Below, piece after piece: positions 25,674 to 34,656 of a stretch of 48,906 nucleotides of DNA; the stretch's first letter is position 1, and every line of letters starts with the position of its first letter. A model generated the notes under the pieces. The model ran no database searches. It worked only from the letters and a program-made list of their open reading frames with translations, and was not told the DNA's origin. A program made the position numbers and the translations under genes. Source of the DNA: Bacteroidales bacterium (lineage in GTDB: Bacteria > Bacteroidota > Bacteroidia > Bacteroidales > P3); the NCBI GenBank assembly GCA_017446745.1, contig JAFSQF010000082.1, positions 1-48,906 on the forward strand. Direction: 5' to 3'.

Positions 25674-25888
25674 TTTTTTTTGTCCTTTTTATTTATTAAT
25701 GATTCATTATTTTTTATTGTATCTGGATACAATTCAAAGGCAAAAAAGCAAAGTCCCCCGCGCGCCGGGGCGCACGGCAGGGCACAAATCAATCGTTTCT
25801 CCTATCGTTGTTAATTCGCGGAGGGGGTGGGTGATAGTCAGCGAGTTATATGTAGAAACCTTCTGCATCGTGTTCGAAATACAACGCT

Positions 25889-25897
25889 GCAAAAGTA
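25889..25897 (-). promoter_or_regulatory. -7 promoter element for the lipoprotein/GLUG operon
   Basis: The minus strand reads TACTTTTGC, a full TAnnTTTG match, in the 298-bp gap between dnaK and the lipoprotein. No coding signal is seen in that gap. Confidence 0.55.
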
Positions 25898-25910
25898 GGT
25901 CTTTTTTTTG

Positions 25911-25953
25911 ACATGGCAAAAAAAAGAGGTGCAATTGTAAAATTGCACCTCTT
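25911..25953 (-). terminator. Terminator after dnaK
   Basis: AGAGGTGCAATT pairs with AATTGCACCTCT around a four-base loop, with a long A run on the plus strand that becomes a T run in the dnaK transcript. It begins 19 bases past the stop. Confidence 0.85.
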
Positions 25954-25971
25954 CGTTATTGACGAAGTGAA

Positions 25972-27897
25972 TTACTTCACCTCTTCGTAGTCGGCGTCTT
26001 CTACGGTGTCGTTGCCTTTGGGGCTGCCACCCTGCGGGCCTTGCTGGCCGGCACCGCCTTGGAAGCCTTGGCCGGGGTTCTGCGGACCGGCCTGCTGCTG
26101 TGCCTGGTACATTTCCTGGCTGGCAGCCTGCCAGGCGGCGTTGATCTTCTCCATGGCCTGGTCGATGCCGGCAACGTTGCGGCTGCTGTGGGCGGCCTTG
26201 AGCTCGTTGAGGGCGTTCTCAATGTTCTGCTTCTTGTCGGCGGGCAGCTTGTCGCCATAGTCCTTCAAGTTCTTCTCGCTCTGGAATATCATGCTGTCGG
26301 CGGCGTTAATCTTCTCTATCTCTTCCTTGGCTTTCTTGTCGTCGGCGGCATGGGCCTCGGCCTCGGCTTTCATACGCTTGATCTCGTCGTCGCTCAGGCC
26401 GCTGCTGGCCTCGATGCGGATGTTCTGGCTCTTGCCGGTGGCTTTATCCATGGCACTGACGTTGAGGATGCCGTTGGTGTCGATGTCGAAGGTTACCTCG
26501 ATCTGAGGCACTCCGCGCGGTGCTGGCGGTATGCCGGCAAGGTGGAAGCGGCCGATGGTCTTGTTGTCGTTGGCCATGGGGCGCTCGCCCTGCAGGACGT
26601 GGATCTCGACTTCGGGCTGGTTGTCGGCAGCCGTCGAGAAGACCTGCGATTTCTTGGTCGGGATGGTGGTGTTGGCGTCAATCAGTCGTGTCATCACGCC
26701 ACCGAGGGTCTCGATACCAAGCGAAAGGGGAGTGACATCAAGCAGAAGCACATCCTTCACTTCGCCGGTCAGCACGCCGCCCTGGATGGCGGCGCCGATG
26801 GCCACAACCTCGTCGGGGTTGACACCCTTGTTGGGGGTCTTGCCGAAGAACTTCTCCACGATGGCCTGGATGGCGGGGATACGCGTCGAACCGCCCACGA
26901 GGATCACCTCGTTGATGTCGCTGTTGGTGAGACCGGCGTCTTTCATGGCTTGGCGGCAGGGCTCCAGGGTTGCCTGGATCAGGTCGTCGCAGAGCTGCTC
27001 GAATTTGGCGCGGGTCAACTTCATCACCAAGTGCTGCGGCACGCCGTCGGCAACGGTGATGTAAGGCAGGTTAATCTCGGTCTCTTGACTGCTGGAAAGC
27101 TCTATCTTGGCTTTCTCGGCAGCCTCTTTCAGACGTTGCATGGCCATCGGGTCTTTGCGCAGGTCGATGCCTTTGTCGCTCTTGAAGCTGTCGGCCAGCC
27201 AGTTGATAATCTTCAGGTCGAAGTCGTCGCCGCCAAGGTGCGTGTTGCCGTTGGTCGACTTCACTTCAAACACACCGTCGCCAAGGTTCAGAATCGAGAT
27301 ATCGAACGTACCGCCACCAAGGTCGAAGACGGCCACATTCATATCCTGGTTTTTCTTGTCGAGGCCGTAGGCCAGAGCGGCGGCCGTAGGCTCGTTGACT
27401 ATTCGGCGCACCTTGAGGCCTGCTATCTCGCCGGCTTCCTTGGTGGCCTGACGCTGGCTGTCGTTGAAGTAGGCCGGTACGGTGATGACGGCTTCCGTAA
27501 CCTCGCTGCCCAGGAAGTCCTCGGCGGTCTTCTTCATTTTCTGAAGCACGATGGCGCTGATTTCTTGCGGGGTGTAGAGGCGTCCGTTGATGTCCACACG
27601 CGGTGTGTTGTTGTCGCCGCGCACCACCTTGTAGGGCACTGCCTCAACCTCTTTCTGCACCCGGTCGTAGGTCTCGCCCATGAAACGTTTGATCGAGTAG
27701 ACCGTGTTGTGAGGGTTCGTGATGGCCTGTCGTTTGGCGGGGTCGCCCACCTTGCGGTCGCCATTCTCAAGGAAACCAACCACCGACGGGGTGGTGCGGT
27801 TGCCTTCGCTGTTTGTGATAACCACAGGCTCATTGCCTTCCATGACACTGACGCAACTGTTGGTCGTTCCTAAGTCTATTCCTATGATTTTTCCCAT
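25972..27897 (-). CDS. dnaK: Hsp70 chaperone DnaK
   Basis: A 641-residue cytosolic chaperone that binds unfolded peptides in an ATP cycle driven by DnaJ and GrpE. The ATPase domain shows [11 protein letters not shown], the [20 protein letters not shown] block, [25 protein letters not shown] and [12 protein letters not shown]. The peptide-binding domain shows [17 protein letters not shown] and [13 protein letters not shown], then a lid and a Gly/Gln-rich tail ending in DADYEEVK. I took the MGKIIGID start at 27897; the open frame extends further upstream but without any protein-like sequence. Neither dnaJ nor grpE is adjacent. No CIRCE element is visible. Confidence 0.98.
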   Translation of the reverse strand: MGKIIGIDLGTTNSCVSVMEGNEPVVITNSEGNRTTPSVVGFLENGDRKVGDPAKRQAITNPHNTVYSIKRFMGETYDRVQKEVEAVPYKVVRGDNNTPRVDINGRLYTPQEISAIVLQKMKKTAEDFLGSEVTEAVITVPAYFNDSQRQATKEAGEIAGLKVRRIVNEPTAAALAYGLDKKNQDMNVAVFDLGGGTFDISILNLGDGVFEVKSTNGNTHLGGDDFDLKIINWLADSFKSDKGIDLRKDPMAMQRLKEAAEKAKIELSSSQETEINLPYITVADGVPQHLVMKLTRAKFEQLCDDLIQATLEPCRQAMKDAGLTNSDINEVILVGGSTRIPAIQAIVEKFFGKTPNKGVNPDEVVAIGAAIQGGVLTGEVKDVLLLDVTPLSLGIETLGGVMTRLIDANTTIPTKKSQVFSTAADNQPEVEIHVLQGERPMANDNKTIGRFHLAGIPPAPRGVPQIEVTFDIDTNGILNVSAMDKATGKSQNIRIEASSGLSDDEIKRMKAEAEAHAADDKKAKEEIEKINAADSMIFQSEKNLKDYGDKLPADKKQNIENALNELKAAHSSRNVAGIDQAMEKINAAWQAASQEMYQAQQQAGPQNPGQGFQGGAGQQGPQGGSPKGNDTVEDADYEEVK

Positions 27898-28011
27898 GAT
27901 GTGTATTTTTTTTATTTTTTTTCTTTTGTTATTGTTCTGCCGTCGCAATGCCGGCCTGTTTTTGCTTTCTCCGCTGTGGAGAAAACACTTCTTATGAAAC
28001 AAAAAAAGTGC

Positions 28012-28019
28012 CAAAAGTA
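28012..28019 (-). promoter_or_regulatory. Possible -7 promoter element for dnaK
   Basis: The minus strand reads TACTTTTG about 115 bases before the dnaK start. The 381-bp gap between dnaK and sufB (27898-28278) holds this and the sufB element; nothing else is evident. Confidence 0.45.
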
Positions 28020-28242
28020 TATTATTGCACAAATGTGCCATTTTGTCATGATTCTGCCAGCCGCAAGGCATGGTCTGCAGGGCTCCTGTCGTTTGTGTGT
28101 CATATTTTCTGGCTGCCACTCGGCCTCTGTAGGCATTTCTGCCGTGGTGTATCTTCCTGTCATCAACGCTCTGAGGCGTTGGCCACAACATCTATCAAAA
28201 GCGTTATTTATCTGCCATTGGCGGGCATTCAATTTTTTTGTG

Positions 28243-28251
28243 TAAATTTGC
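28243..28251 (+). promoter_or_regulatory. -7 promoter element for the sufB operon
   Basis: TAAATTTGC matches TAnnTTTG, with a TTTG at 28237-28240 just upstream, and lies 28 bases before the sufB start. Confidence 0.6.
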
Positions 28252-28278
28252 AAAGTTTAAAAGACCGTTTTTGGGACT

Positions 28279-29739
28279 ATGGAACAAAATCAAAACGATA
28301 TAATTCAAGAAGTTACAAACGAAGACTACAAGTGGGGCTTCGTAACAAATATCGAGACCGACACCATCGGCAAGGGCCTTAACGAGGATGTGGTGCGTCT
28401 GATTTCGCAAAAAAAACAAGAGCCCGAATGGCTGCTCGAATTCCGCCTGAAGGCTTTCCGCCGCTGGCAGACCATGAAAGAACCCGACTGGGCACATCTG
28501 GAATACGAGAAGCCTAAGTATCAGGAAATAATCTACTATGCCGCTCCCAAGCAGAAAGGCTCCGACCCCAATGCGCCCAAGAGCCTCGACGAGGTGGACC
28601 CCGAGCTGTTGGCCACCTTCGACAAACTTGGCATACCCCTGCGCGAGCGCGAGGCCCTGGCTGGCGTGGCCTACGATGCCATCATGGATTCCGTGTCGGT
28701 GAAGACCACCTCGCAGAAGATGCTCGAAGAAAAGGGTATAATATTCTGTCCTATAAGTGAGGCCGTGCAGCGCTACCCCGAGCTGGTGAAGCAATATCTG
28801 GGCAGCGTGGTGCCTATTGGCGACAATTTCTTCGCCGCCCTCAACAGCGCGGTGTTCAGCGACGGCTCGTTCTGCTATATCCCCAAGGGGGTGCGCTGCC
28901 CCATAGAGCTCAGCTCCTATTTCCGCATCAACGCCCGTGGCACAGGACAGTTTGAACGCACCCTGATTGTAGCCGACGAAGGAGCCTACGTGAGCTACAT
29001 GGAGGGCTGCACCGCCCCGCAACGCGACGAGAACCAGCTCCATGCAGCCATCGTGGAAATCGTGGCCATGAAGGACGCCGAGGTGAAGTACAGCACCGTG
29101 CAGAACTGGTATCCAGGCGACAAAGAGGGTAGGGGAGGCATCTACAATTTCGTCACCAAACGCGGCATCTGCAAGGGGCACCGCTCTAAGATAAGCTGGA
29201 CCCAGGTCGAGACCGGCAGCGCCGTGACATGGAAATACCCCAGCTGCATCCTGCAGGGCGACGACTCGACGGCAGAGTTCTACAGCGTCGCCGTCACCAA
29301 CAACTATCAGCAGGCCGACACCGGCACCAAGATGATTCACATTGGCAAGAACACCCACAGCACCATCATGAGCAAGGGCATCAGCGCCGGCCACAGCCAC
29401 AACAGCTATCGCGGTCTGGTGCAGATAGGTCGCGGCGCCGAGGGAGCTCGCAACTTCTCGCAGTGCGACTCGCTCCTGCTTGGCGACCAATGCGGCGCTC
29501 ACACCTGGCCCTACATCAAGGCCGACAACAGCAGCGCCATCCTGGAGCACGAGGCCACCACCTCCAAAATCAGCGAGGACCAGCTCTTCTACTGCCAGCA
29601 GCGTGGCATCTCGGCCGAGAGCGCCGTAGGCCTCATCGTCAACGGCTATGCCAAGGATGTGCTCCGCAAACTGCCCATGGAATTTGCTGTAGAGGCGCAG
29701 AAACTGCTTAGCGTCAGCTTGGAAGGCAGCGTAGGATGA
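28279..29739 (+). CDS. sufB: Fe-S cluster assembly scaffold protein SufB
   Basis: A 486-residue subunit of the SufBCD scaffold that builds iron-sulfur clusters in the cytosol. Typical stretches are [18 protein letters not shown] near the start, [61 protein letters not shown] and the C-terminal [31 protein letters not shown]. Length matches the family. SufC (the ATPase) and SufD usually follow directly in Bacteroidetes, but here a tRNA/rRNA methyltransferase gene begins two bases after the stop. The partners must lie elsewhere if the pathway is complete. Confidence 0.95.
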   Translation: MEQNQNDIIQEVTNEDYKWGFVTNIETDTIGKGLNEDVVRLISQKKQEPEWLLEFRLKAFRRWQTMKEPDWAHLEYEKPKYQEIIYYAAPKQKGSDPNAPKSLDEVDPELLATFDKLGIPLREREALAGVAYDAIMDSVSVKTTSQKMLEEKGIIFCPISEAVQRYPELVKQYLGSVVPIGDNFFAALNSAVFSDGSFCYIPKGVRCPIELSSYFRINARGTGQFERTLIVADEGAYVSYMEGCTAPQRDENQLHAAIVEIVAMKDAEVKYSTVQNWYPGDKEGRGGIYNFVTKRGICKGHRSKISWTQVETGSAVTWKYPSCILQGDDSTAEFYSVAVTNNYQQADTGTKMIHIGKNTHSTIMSKGISAGHSHNSYRGLVQIGRGAEGARNFSQCDSLLLGDQCGAHTWPYIKADNSSAILEHEATTSKISEDQLFYCQQRGISAESAVGLIVNGYAKDVLRKLPMEFAVEAQKLLSVSLEGSVG

Positions 29740-29740
29740 T

Positions 29741-30271
29741 ATGAAGAAACTCACAACAGACGAAATGCACCGCCTCTCGGTGGAGGAATTCCGCCAAAGC
29801 GAAAAGCTGCCCATCGTCGTGGTGCTCGACAATGTGCGCAGCAAGAACAATATAGGCTCTGTTTTCCGCACCGCCGATGCTATGGGCATCGGCGTAATTC
29901 ACTGCTGCGGCATCACCGCCACCCCTCCCGACCGCGACATCCACAAGACGGCCCTCGGCGCCGAGGACAGCGTGGCGTTCAACTATTTCGACGACGCCTC
30001 GCTCTCCGTCAAACAGCTTAAAGAGAAAGGATACCGTGTTTATGCCGTTGAGCAGACCCATGACAGCCTAAAGCTCGGCACCGACGCGATAGACTGCTCC
30101 CATCCCGTGGCTCTTGTGCTTGGCAACGAAATCGATGGCGTTCAGGAATCCGTCCTCGCTCTCTGCGATGCCTTTATAGAAATTCCACAGTACGGCTCGA
30201 AACATTCGCTCAACGTCAGCTGTGCCGCTGCCATTGCCATGTGGGAAATATCTAAAACTATGCGATTATGA
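29741..30271 (+). CDS. TrmH/SpoU-family RNA 2'-O-methyltransferase
   Basis: A 176-residue SPOUT methyltransferase that uses S-adenosylmethionine to methylate a ribose in tRNA or rRNA. The three family motifs are present: LDNVRSKNNIGSVFRTADAMGI, ALVLGNEIDGVQ and the knot end GSKHSLNVSCAAAIAMWE. The length fits the single-domain TrmH type without an RNA-binding extension. It starts two bases after sufB and overlaps the next gene by four bases (ATGA), so it is part of an operon. The precise RNA target is unknown. Confidence 0.9.
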   Translation: MKKLTTDEMHRLSVEEFRQSEKLPIVVVLDNVRSKNNIGSVFRTADAMGIGVIHCCGITATPPDRDIHKTALGAEDSVAFNYFDDASLSVKQLKEKGYRVYAVEQTHDSLKLGTDAIDCSHPVALVLGNEIDGVQESVLALCDAFIEIPQYGSKHSLNVSCAAAIAMWEISKTMRL

Positions 30272-30621
30272 ACAAAGAAGAAAGAACAGAATCGGCCCGC
30301 AAGCTCCATAAGCAGGGCCTCAACTGCTGCCAGTCGGTGGTGAAGGCCTATGCCGACCGTCTGCCCATAGCCCCGGAAGCCGCTCAGGCCGTGGCATCGC
30401 CCTTCGGACGCGGCATCGCCGGCTGTCGCGAGGTGTGCGGATGCGTAAGCGGCATGGCCATGGTGTGCGGCCTCACCGGCCATACGGCCGACGTGCGGAC
30501 CTTGATTGAAAAATTCCGAGCCGACAACGGCGACATCGTATGCGACCGCCTCCTAAAGCTCGGCAAACGCCCCTGTCCCGACATGGTGGCCTATGCCGCC
30601 GGTTTGCTCGCCGACTTATGA
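30268..30621 (+). CDS. C-GCAxxG-C-C family (redox-type) protein
   Basis: A 117-residue cysteine-rich cytosolic protein. The signature region is GIAGCREVCGCVSGMAMVCGL, matching the C-GCAxxG-C-C family with Cys in the third position instead of Ala. Further cysteines lie in GLNCCQSVV at the front and DIVCDRLL and RPCPDM at the back. Family members are found near redox and metal-handling genes and may bind a cofactor; the reaction is not known. Translation is coupled to the methyltransferase through ATGA, and the CoA transferase follows 12 bases later. Confidence 0.85.
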   Translation: MNKEERTESARKLHKQGLNCCQSVVKAYADRLPIAPEAAQAVASPFGRGIAGCREVCGCVSGMAMVCGLTGHTADVRTLIEKFRADNGDIVCDRLLKLGKRPCPDMVAYAAGLLADL

Positions 30622-30633
30622 TCATTATTATTC

Positions 30634-31926
30634 ATGACCAATATTAATTATATCACTGCTGATGAGGCCGTCAGTCTTGTTCGTGCAGGCGACCATATCC
30701 ATTGGCCGTGCGTCAGCTGTGCCCCGGAACACCTGATCAAAGCCCTCGTGCATCGCGCTGATAACGAGCTCGACCGTGGTAGCAACTCCTCGAACGCACT
30801 CCGCGACGTGACCATCAGCCATTTCTATACTGAGGGCTACGCCGACTATGTGCTGCCAAAATATCGGGGTATTTTTCATCTCGACGCTTTTTTCGTGGGC
30901 GGCAATGTCAGGCAAGCCACCGATGAAGGCCGCGCCGACCATATTCCTTGCTCGCTCAGCGAAACACCGCGCATGATAGCCTCGGGTGCTGTGGGCTGCG
31001 ACGTTGTCTTCCTGATGGTAAGCCTGCCCGACGACGAGGGCTTCGTGTCGCTCGGCACGTCGGTGGACTATATGCCCGAGGCCATCGCCATGGCGCGTTG
31101 CGTCATAGCGCAAGTCAACAGCTATGTGCCTTACACCTACGGCGATTCCCGCATTCATGTGTCGAAAATCACAGCTTTCGTCCGTCACGACGCACCCCTC
31201 TTGCCCGCCGCTCCGCTGCCTCTTTCCGAAACCGACATGGTCATAGGACGCCATTGTGCTGCCCTTATCCCCGACGGGGCTACGCTGCAAATCGGCATAG
31301 GCAATATCCCCACGGCGGTGCTCTCGCAGCTCCATGACCATAAAAACCTCGGCGTGCACAGCGAGATGTTCTCCGACAGCGTCATCCCTCTGGTCGAGGA
31401 GGGCGTGATCAACGGCAGTTGCAAACGCACTGACCCGGGCAAGATGGTGGCCATGTTCCTGAAAGGCTCGCAACGGCTCTACGACTTTGTGGACCATAAC
31501 GATAGCGTTCTGATGCGCGATGTGGGCTACACCAACAACCCCGCTGTCATAGCCTCCAACCCTCGTGTGGTGGCCCTCAACTCGGCCATCCAGATCGACC
31601 TCACAGGACAGGTCTGCTCCGATTCAATAGGCTCGCGTATCTTCAGCGGCAGCGGCGGCCAGCTCGACTTTATCCTCGGCGCCACCTACAGCCCCGGAGG
31701 CATCCCCATCATTGCCATGCCCTCCATCACTGCCAAGGGCGTGAGCAAAATTGTGCCGACGCTCACACCCGGCGCTGGTGTCGTCACCCCACGCACCCTC
31801 GTGCAATGGGTGGTGACCGAACAGGGGGCCGTGAACCTCTACGGCCTAAGCCTCCGGCAACGTGCTAAAGCCCTCATCAGCATCGCTCACCCCAGCGTGA
31901 GGGACATGCTGAGTGCCGAATTATAA
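30634..31926 (+). CDS. Acetyl-CoA hydrolase/CoA transferase family protein (copy 2)
   Basis: A 430-residue paralogue of the protein at 6770-8071 with the same motif order: LQIGIGNIPTAVLSQL, HSEMFSDSV with the expected CoA-binding glutamate, GGQLDFILGATY and a final VTEQGAVNLYGLSLRQRAKALI. The copies share architecture but are clearly diverged, for instance in the middle (NSAIQIDLTGQVCSDSIGSRIF against NSCLEVDMMGQVASETIGMRQY), so they probably serve different acyl groups. It is the last gene of the sufB-led operon, which may link it to anaerobic acid metabolism. No terminator is obvious; a diverged R1-like pair follows at 31944-32001. Confidence 0.88.
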   Translation: MTNINYITADEAVSLVRAGDHIHWPCVSCAPEHLIKALVHRADNELDRGSNSSNALRDVTISHFYTEGYADYVLPKYRGIFHLDAFFVGGNVRQATDEGRADHIPCSLSETPRMIASGAVGCDVVFLMVSLPDDEGFVSLGTSVDYMPEAIAMARCVIAQVNSYVPYTYGDSRIHVSKITAFVRHDAPLLPAAPLPLSETDMVIGRHCAALIPDGATLQIGIGNIPTAVLSQLHDHKNLGVHSEMFSDSVIPLVEEGVINGSCKRTDPGKMVAMFLKGSQRLYDFVDHNDSVLMRDVGYTNNPAVIASNPRVVALNSAIQIDLTGQVCSDSIGSRIFSGSGGQLDFILGATYSPGGIPIIAMPSITAKGVSKIVPTLTPGAGVVTPRTLVQWVVTEQGAVNLYGLSLRQRAKALISIAHPSVRDMLSAEL

Positions 31927-31943
31927 AGCGCGATGCCCCGCGC

Positions 31944-32001
31944 TGCTACGCAGGCGTCAAAGCCTGCGAAACCTCTGCTGCGCCGGTTTCCACGCCTGCG
32001 A
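31944..32001. repeat. Diverged R1-like repeat pair
   Basis: Two degenerate segments, ACGCAGGCGTCAAAGCCTGCG and a second ending in CACGCCTGCGATAATC, resemble the right arm of the R1 unit. They lie between the CoA transferase and the HD-domain gene. Confidence 0.45.
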
Positions 32002-32031
32002 TAATCATTAAACCTTTCAACATTTCCAACA

Positions 32032-33258
32032 GTGACCAACAAACGCAAGATTATCAACGACCCCGTATATGGTTTCCTAACCATCGACGACGACATCATC
32101 TACGACATCATCTCGCACCCCTATTTCCAACGCCAGCGCAACATCCGCCAGCTGGGTTTCACCTATCTCGTCTATCCGGGTGCCGTGCATTCGCGCTTCT
32201 CGCACATGCTCGGCGCCCTCAACCTCATGCAACGCGCCATCGGCGTGCTGCGCTCCAAGGGCGTGCCGATAAGCCACGAGGAATCGCTTGGCGTTCAGCT
32301 GGCTATCCTGCTCCACGACATCGGCCACGGTCCTTTCTCGCACACTTCCGAACGCGTGCTGTGCAATGTCCACCACGAGACTCTCACCCTCCTTTTCATG
32401 CATCGCCTCAACCAACAGTTCGACGGACGCCTCTCGCTGGCTATCAGCATCTTCGATGATAGCTACCCTCGCCATTTCCTCCATCAGCTCGTGTCGTCGC
32501 AGCTCGACATGGACCGCCTCGACTATCTGGCACGCGATTCGTTCTTCACCGGCGTCAGCGAAGGCATCGTTGGCACCGAACGCATCATCAACATGCTCAA
32601 CGTCAAGGACGACATGCTGGTGGTCGACGAGAAAGGCATTTATTCCATCGAGAAATTCATCATTTCGCGGCGTCTGATGTATTGGCAGGTCTACCTCCAC
32701 AAAACTGTCATAGCAGCCGACAATGTCTTCTACAGCATCCTGCACCGTGCACGCCAACTCTCCAGTATGGGAACGCAGATGACTGGAAATCCAGACCTTT
32801 TGTTCTTCCTCTCCAGTTCGGTAACCGAGGCGGACTTCTACAAAGACCCTTCGTTGCTTGACCGTTTTGCCAGCATCGACGACAACGATGTCCTCTCTTC
32901 CATCAAGCTGTGGACACGCCTCAACGACCAGGTACTCAGCCTTCTGGCCACACAGCTCATCTATCGGCAGCTGCCTGCCATAAGGGTGGCACAGCAGCCT
33001 TTCAACGCCGACTTGGTGAACGTCTTGCGCACGAAGACCATGAGCCTCTATGATATTGCGGACCATGATGCCGATTTCTTTGTCGGCACCGGTCAGCTTG
33101 TGAATCACGCCTATAGCTTCGACGACAAGGAGATTAAGGTTCTCTTCAAGGATGGCCGATGCCTCGGCATCAGCGAGGCCAGCGACCAACTCGACCGCCC
33201 CTTCCTCGAAAAAACCGTCACAAAATACTATCTTCACTTCCCTAAGGAACTGAAGTGA
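32032..33258 (+). CDS. HD-domain phosphohydrolase (YwfO-like)
   Basis: A 408-residue HD superfamily enzyme of the COG1078 type, whose studied members hydrolyse (deoxy)nucleoside triphosphates. Metal ligands: His in HSRFSHMLGA, the pair in ILLHDIGHGPFSHTSE, and Asp in QLDMDRLDYLARDSFF. The N-terminal INDPVYGFLTIDDDIIYDIISHPYFQRQRNIRQLGFTYLVYPGA is a strong family marker. The start is GTG (32032), chosen because it gives the family N-terminus MTNKRKI; no nearby ATG does. It converges on the OmpA-like gene, with a two-way terminator between. Confidence 0.9.
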   Translation: MTNKRKIINDPVYGFLTIDDDIIYDIISHPYFQRQRNIRQLGFTYLVYPGAVHSRFSHMLGALNLMQRAIGVLRSKGVPISHEESLGVQLAILLHDIGHGPFSHTSERVLCNVHHETLTLLFMHRLNQQFDGRLSLAISIFDDSYPRHFLHQLVSSQLDMDRLDYLARDSFFTGVSEGIVGTERIINMLNVKDDMLVVDEKGIYSIEKFIISRRLMYWQVYLHKTVIAADNVFYSILHRARQLSSMGTQMTGNPDLLFFLSSSVTEADFYKDPSLLDRFASIDDNDVLSSIKLWTRLNDQVLSLLATQLIYRQLPAIRVAQQPFNADLVNVLRTKTMSLYDIADHDADFFVGTGQLVNHAYSFDDKEIKVLFKDGRCLGISEASDQLDRPFLEKTVTKYYLHFPKELK

Positions 33259-33326
33259 TACGGATTAGTCTAAGCGGTGTGCCCTGTCACTCCGAATTTT
33301 TTTTCTGCTCGCCATTTAAGCCACAT

Positions 33327-33366
33327 AAAAAAAACTGTCGCAACACCATTGCGACAGCTTTTTTTA
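33327..33366. terminator. Bidirectional terminator between the HD gene and the OmpA-like gene
   Basis: AACTGTCGCAA pairs with TTGCGACAGCTT around a CACCA loop, with an A run before and a T run after. It serves both converging genes. Confidence 0.85.
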
Positions 33367-33387
33367 TGGGGCTTGTTAATATCTCGC

Positions 33388-34422
33388 CTATTCAATCATT
33401 TTCAGAATATCGGTCATCTTGGGGGTGAGGATGATCTCGGTGCGGCGGTTGAGGGCTTTGTGGGCTGGGGTGTCGTTGGGCACCTTGGGGGCGAACTCGG
33501 CATGGCCGCAGGCCTCGATGCGGGCAGGGTCGATGGAGGGGCCATGTTTCAGCAACAGCTTGACGATGGCCGTGGCGCGCATGACGCTGAGGTCCCAGTT
33601 GTCTTTCACGCTCGACGAGCCTTTGAACACGGCATTGTCGGTGTGTCCCTCAACCATGATGTTCAAATCCGTGCTTTGCTCCAGCACCTTGGCAAGGGTT
33701 TTGATGGCTTCAACACCCTCTTTCGACACCGACCAGCTGCCAGAGGAGAAGAGGAGCTTGCTCTCCATCGAGACGTAGACCTTGCCCTCGCGGGTCTCCA
33801 CGTTGAGGCCTTTGTCGGCAAAACCCACCAGGGCGTTGTTGAGCGATGTGCGCAGATTTTCAAGCTCTTTCTCTTTGGCTTCAAGGGCTTTGCGCGTCGC
33901 TGCCTCTTGCTTTTCCAATTCTGCCTGTTTTTCTTTCAGCTTGCGTTCCTCCTCTCTGAAGGTCTCCTCTTTCAGCTGGAAAGTGGCCTCTTTGGCCTGG
34001 AAAGTGGCCTCCTTGGTGCGGAAGGCGGCCTCTTTCTCGTTCAACTCCTTGGTGCGGGCGGCAAGGAGGTTGTTGGTGCGGTTCAGGTCGCGTGTCTGGC
34101 CTGTCAGCTGCTGGTTGAAATTCTCCACCACGGTGTCGAAACCCAGCTGAAGATTGGCCATCTGTTGCCGTAGGGCCTCAATGGTGTCGGTGTAGGATGT
34201 CTGCTTGTCGGTGAGCTCGGCAATACGTGAATTGAGGCTTTGGTTGACTCTGAGCTGTTCGGCATGTTCTTCGGTCAGGTCGGCATATTCGCTGACTTTG
34301 GTGTTGTAGTCGCGGCGCAAAATCTGATGTTTGTGCTCCAACTCTTCATACTTGCCCAACATGCATGATGATGCCATTATCGACATGGCTGCAAGGGCTA
34401 AAAAAACTATAGGTCGTCTCAT
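33388..34422 (-). CDS. OmpA-like lipoprotein with long coiled coil
   Basis: A 344-residue lipoprotein (signal MRRPIVFLALAAMSIMASSC, lipid cysteine 20). Residues about 25-205 form a coiled coil, including near-repeats of the type FRTKEATFQAKEATFQLKEETF. Residues 215-340 are an OmpA_C-like peptidoglycan-binding domain: LLFSSGSWSVSKEG, then MVEGHTDNA, NWDLSVMRATAIVKLL, ACGHAEFAP and KALNRRTEIILTP with the conserved arginine pair. It probably links the outer membrane to the cell wall. It is transcribed alone and ends at the two-way terminator. Confidence 0.88.
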   Translation of the reverse strand: MRRPIVFLALAAMSIMASSCMLGKYEELEHKHQILRRDYNTKVSEYADLTEEHAEQLRVNQSLNSRIAELTDKQTSYTDTIEALRQQMANLQLGFDTVVENFNQQLTGQTRDLNRTNNLLAARTKELNEKEAAFRTKEATFQAKEATFQLKEETFREEERKLKEKQAELEKQEAATRKALEAKEKELENLRTSLNNALVGFADKGLNVETREGKVYVSMESKLLFSSGSWSVSKEGVEAIKTLAKVLEQSTDLNIMVEGHTDNAVFKGSSSVKDNWDLSVMRATAIVKLLLKHGPSIDPARIEACGHAEFAPKVPNDTPAHKALNRRTEIILTPKMTDILKMIE

Positions 34423-34600
34423 TATTTTATTGTTTAATATTTTCCGTTTGCCTCGTGGGCCTCACCCTCTGCCGGAGGGCAACTTCTGTAGTTTCCCTCG
34501 TGAGCTTCACGCCCACGATGTTTATAACTCTTCTCTAACGCCAAAACGACAATTTTAGTTTAAAACGGAAAAAAAATTTTTTCTAATAACAGAGAAAGTG

Positions 34601-34609
34601 TATTTTTGC
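34601..34609 (+). promoter_or_regulatory. -7 promoter element for the ClC channel gene
   Basis: TATTTTTGC matches TAnnTTTG, 48 bases before the start at 34657. The preceding 34440-34530 has two similar segments, CCTCGTGGGCCTCAC and CCTCGTGAGCTTCAC, of unknown meaning. Confidence 0.6.
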
Positions 34610-34656
34610 AAGTTCTAATCCGGCACGACACTATTGTCTAACTTCTTTATAGAACA

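Noticed and set aside
25734-25934. Short minus-strand frame between dnaK and the lipoprotein gene
   Set aside because: It has no protein-like sequence and overlaps the lipoprotein promoter region.
26041-27873. 610-codon open frame on the strand opposite dnaK
   Set aside because: It is the mirror of a highly conserved gene with strong codon bias; the translation has no recognisable protein features. The same holds for the long frames opposite pruA (42306-43943) and sufB (28204-29889).
27898-28200. CIRCE element controlling dnaK
   Set aside because: No TTAGCACTC...GAGTGCTAA inverted repeat is visible upstream of dnaK.
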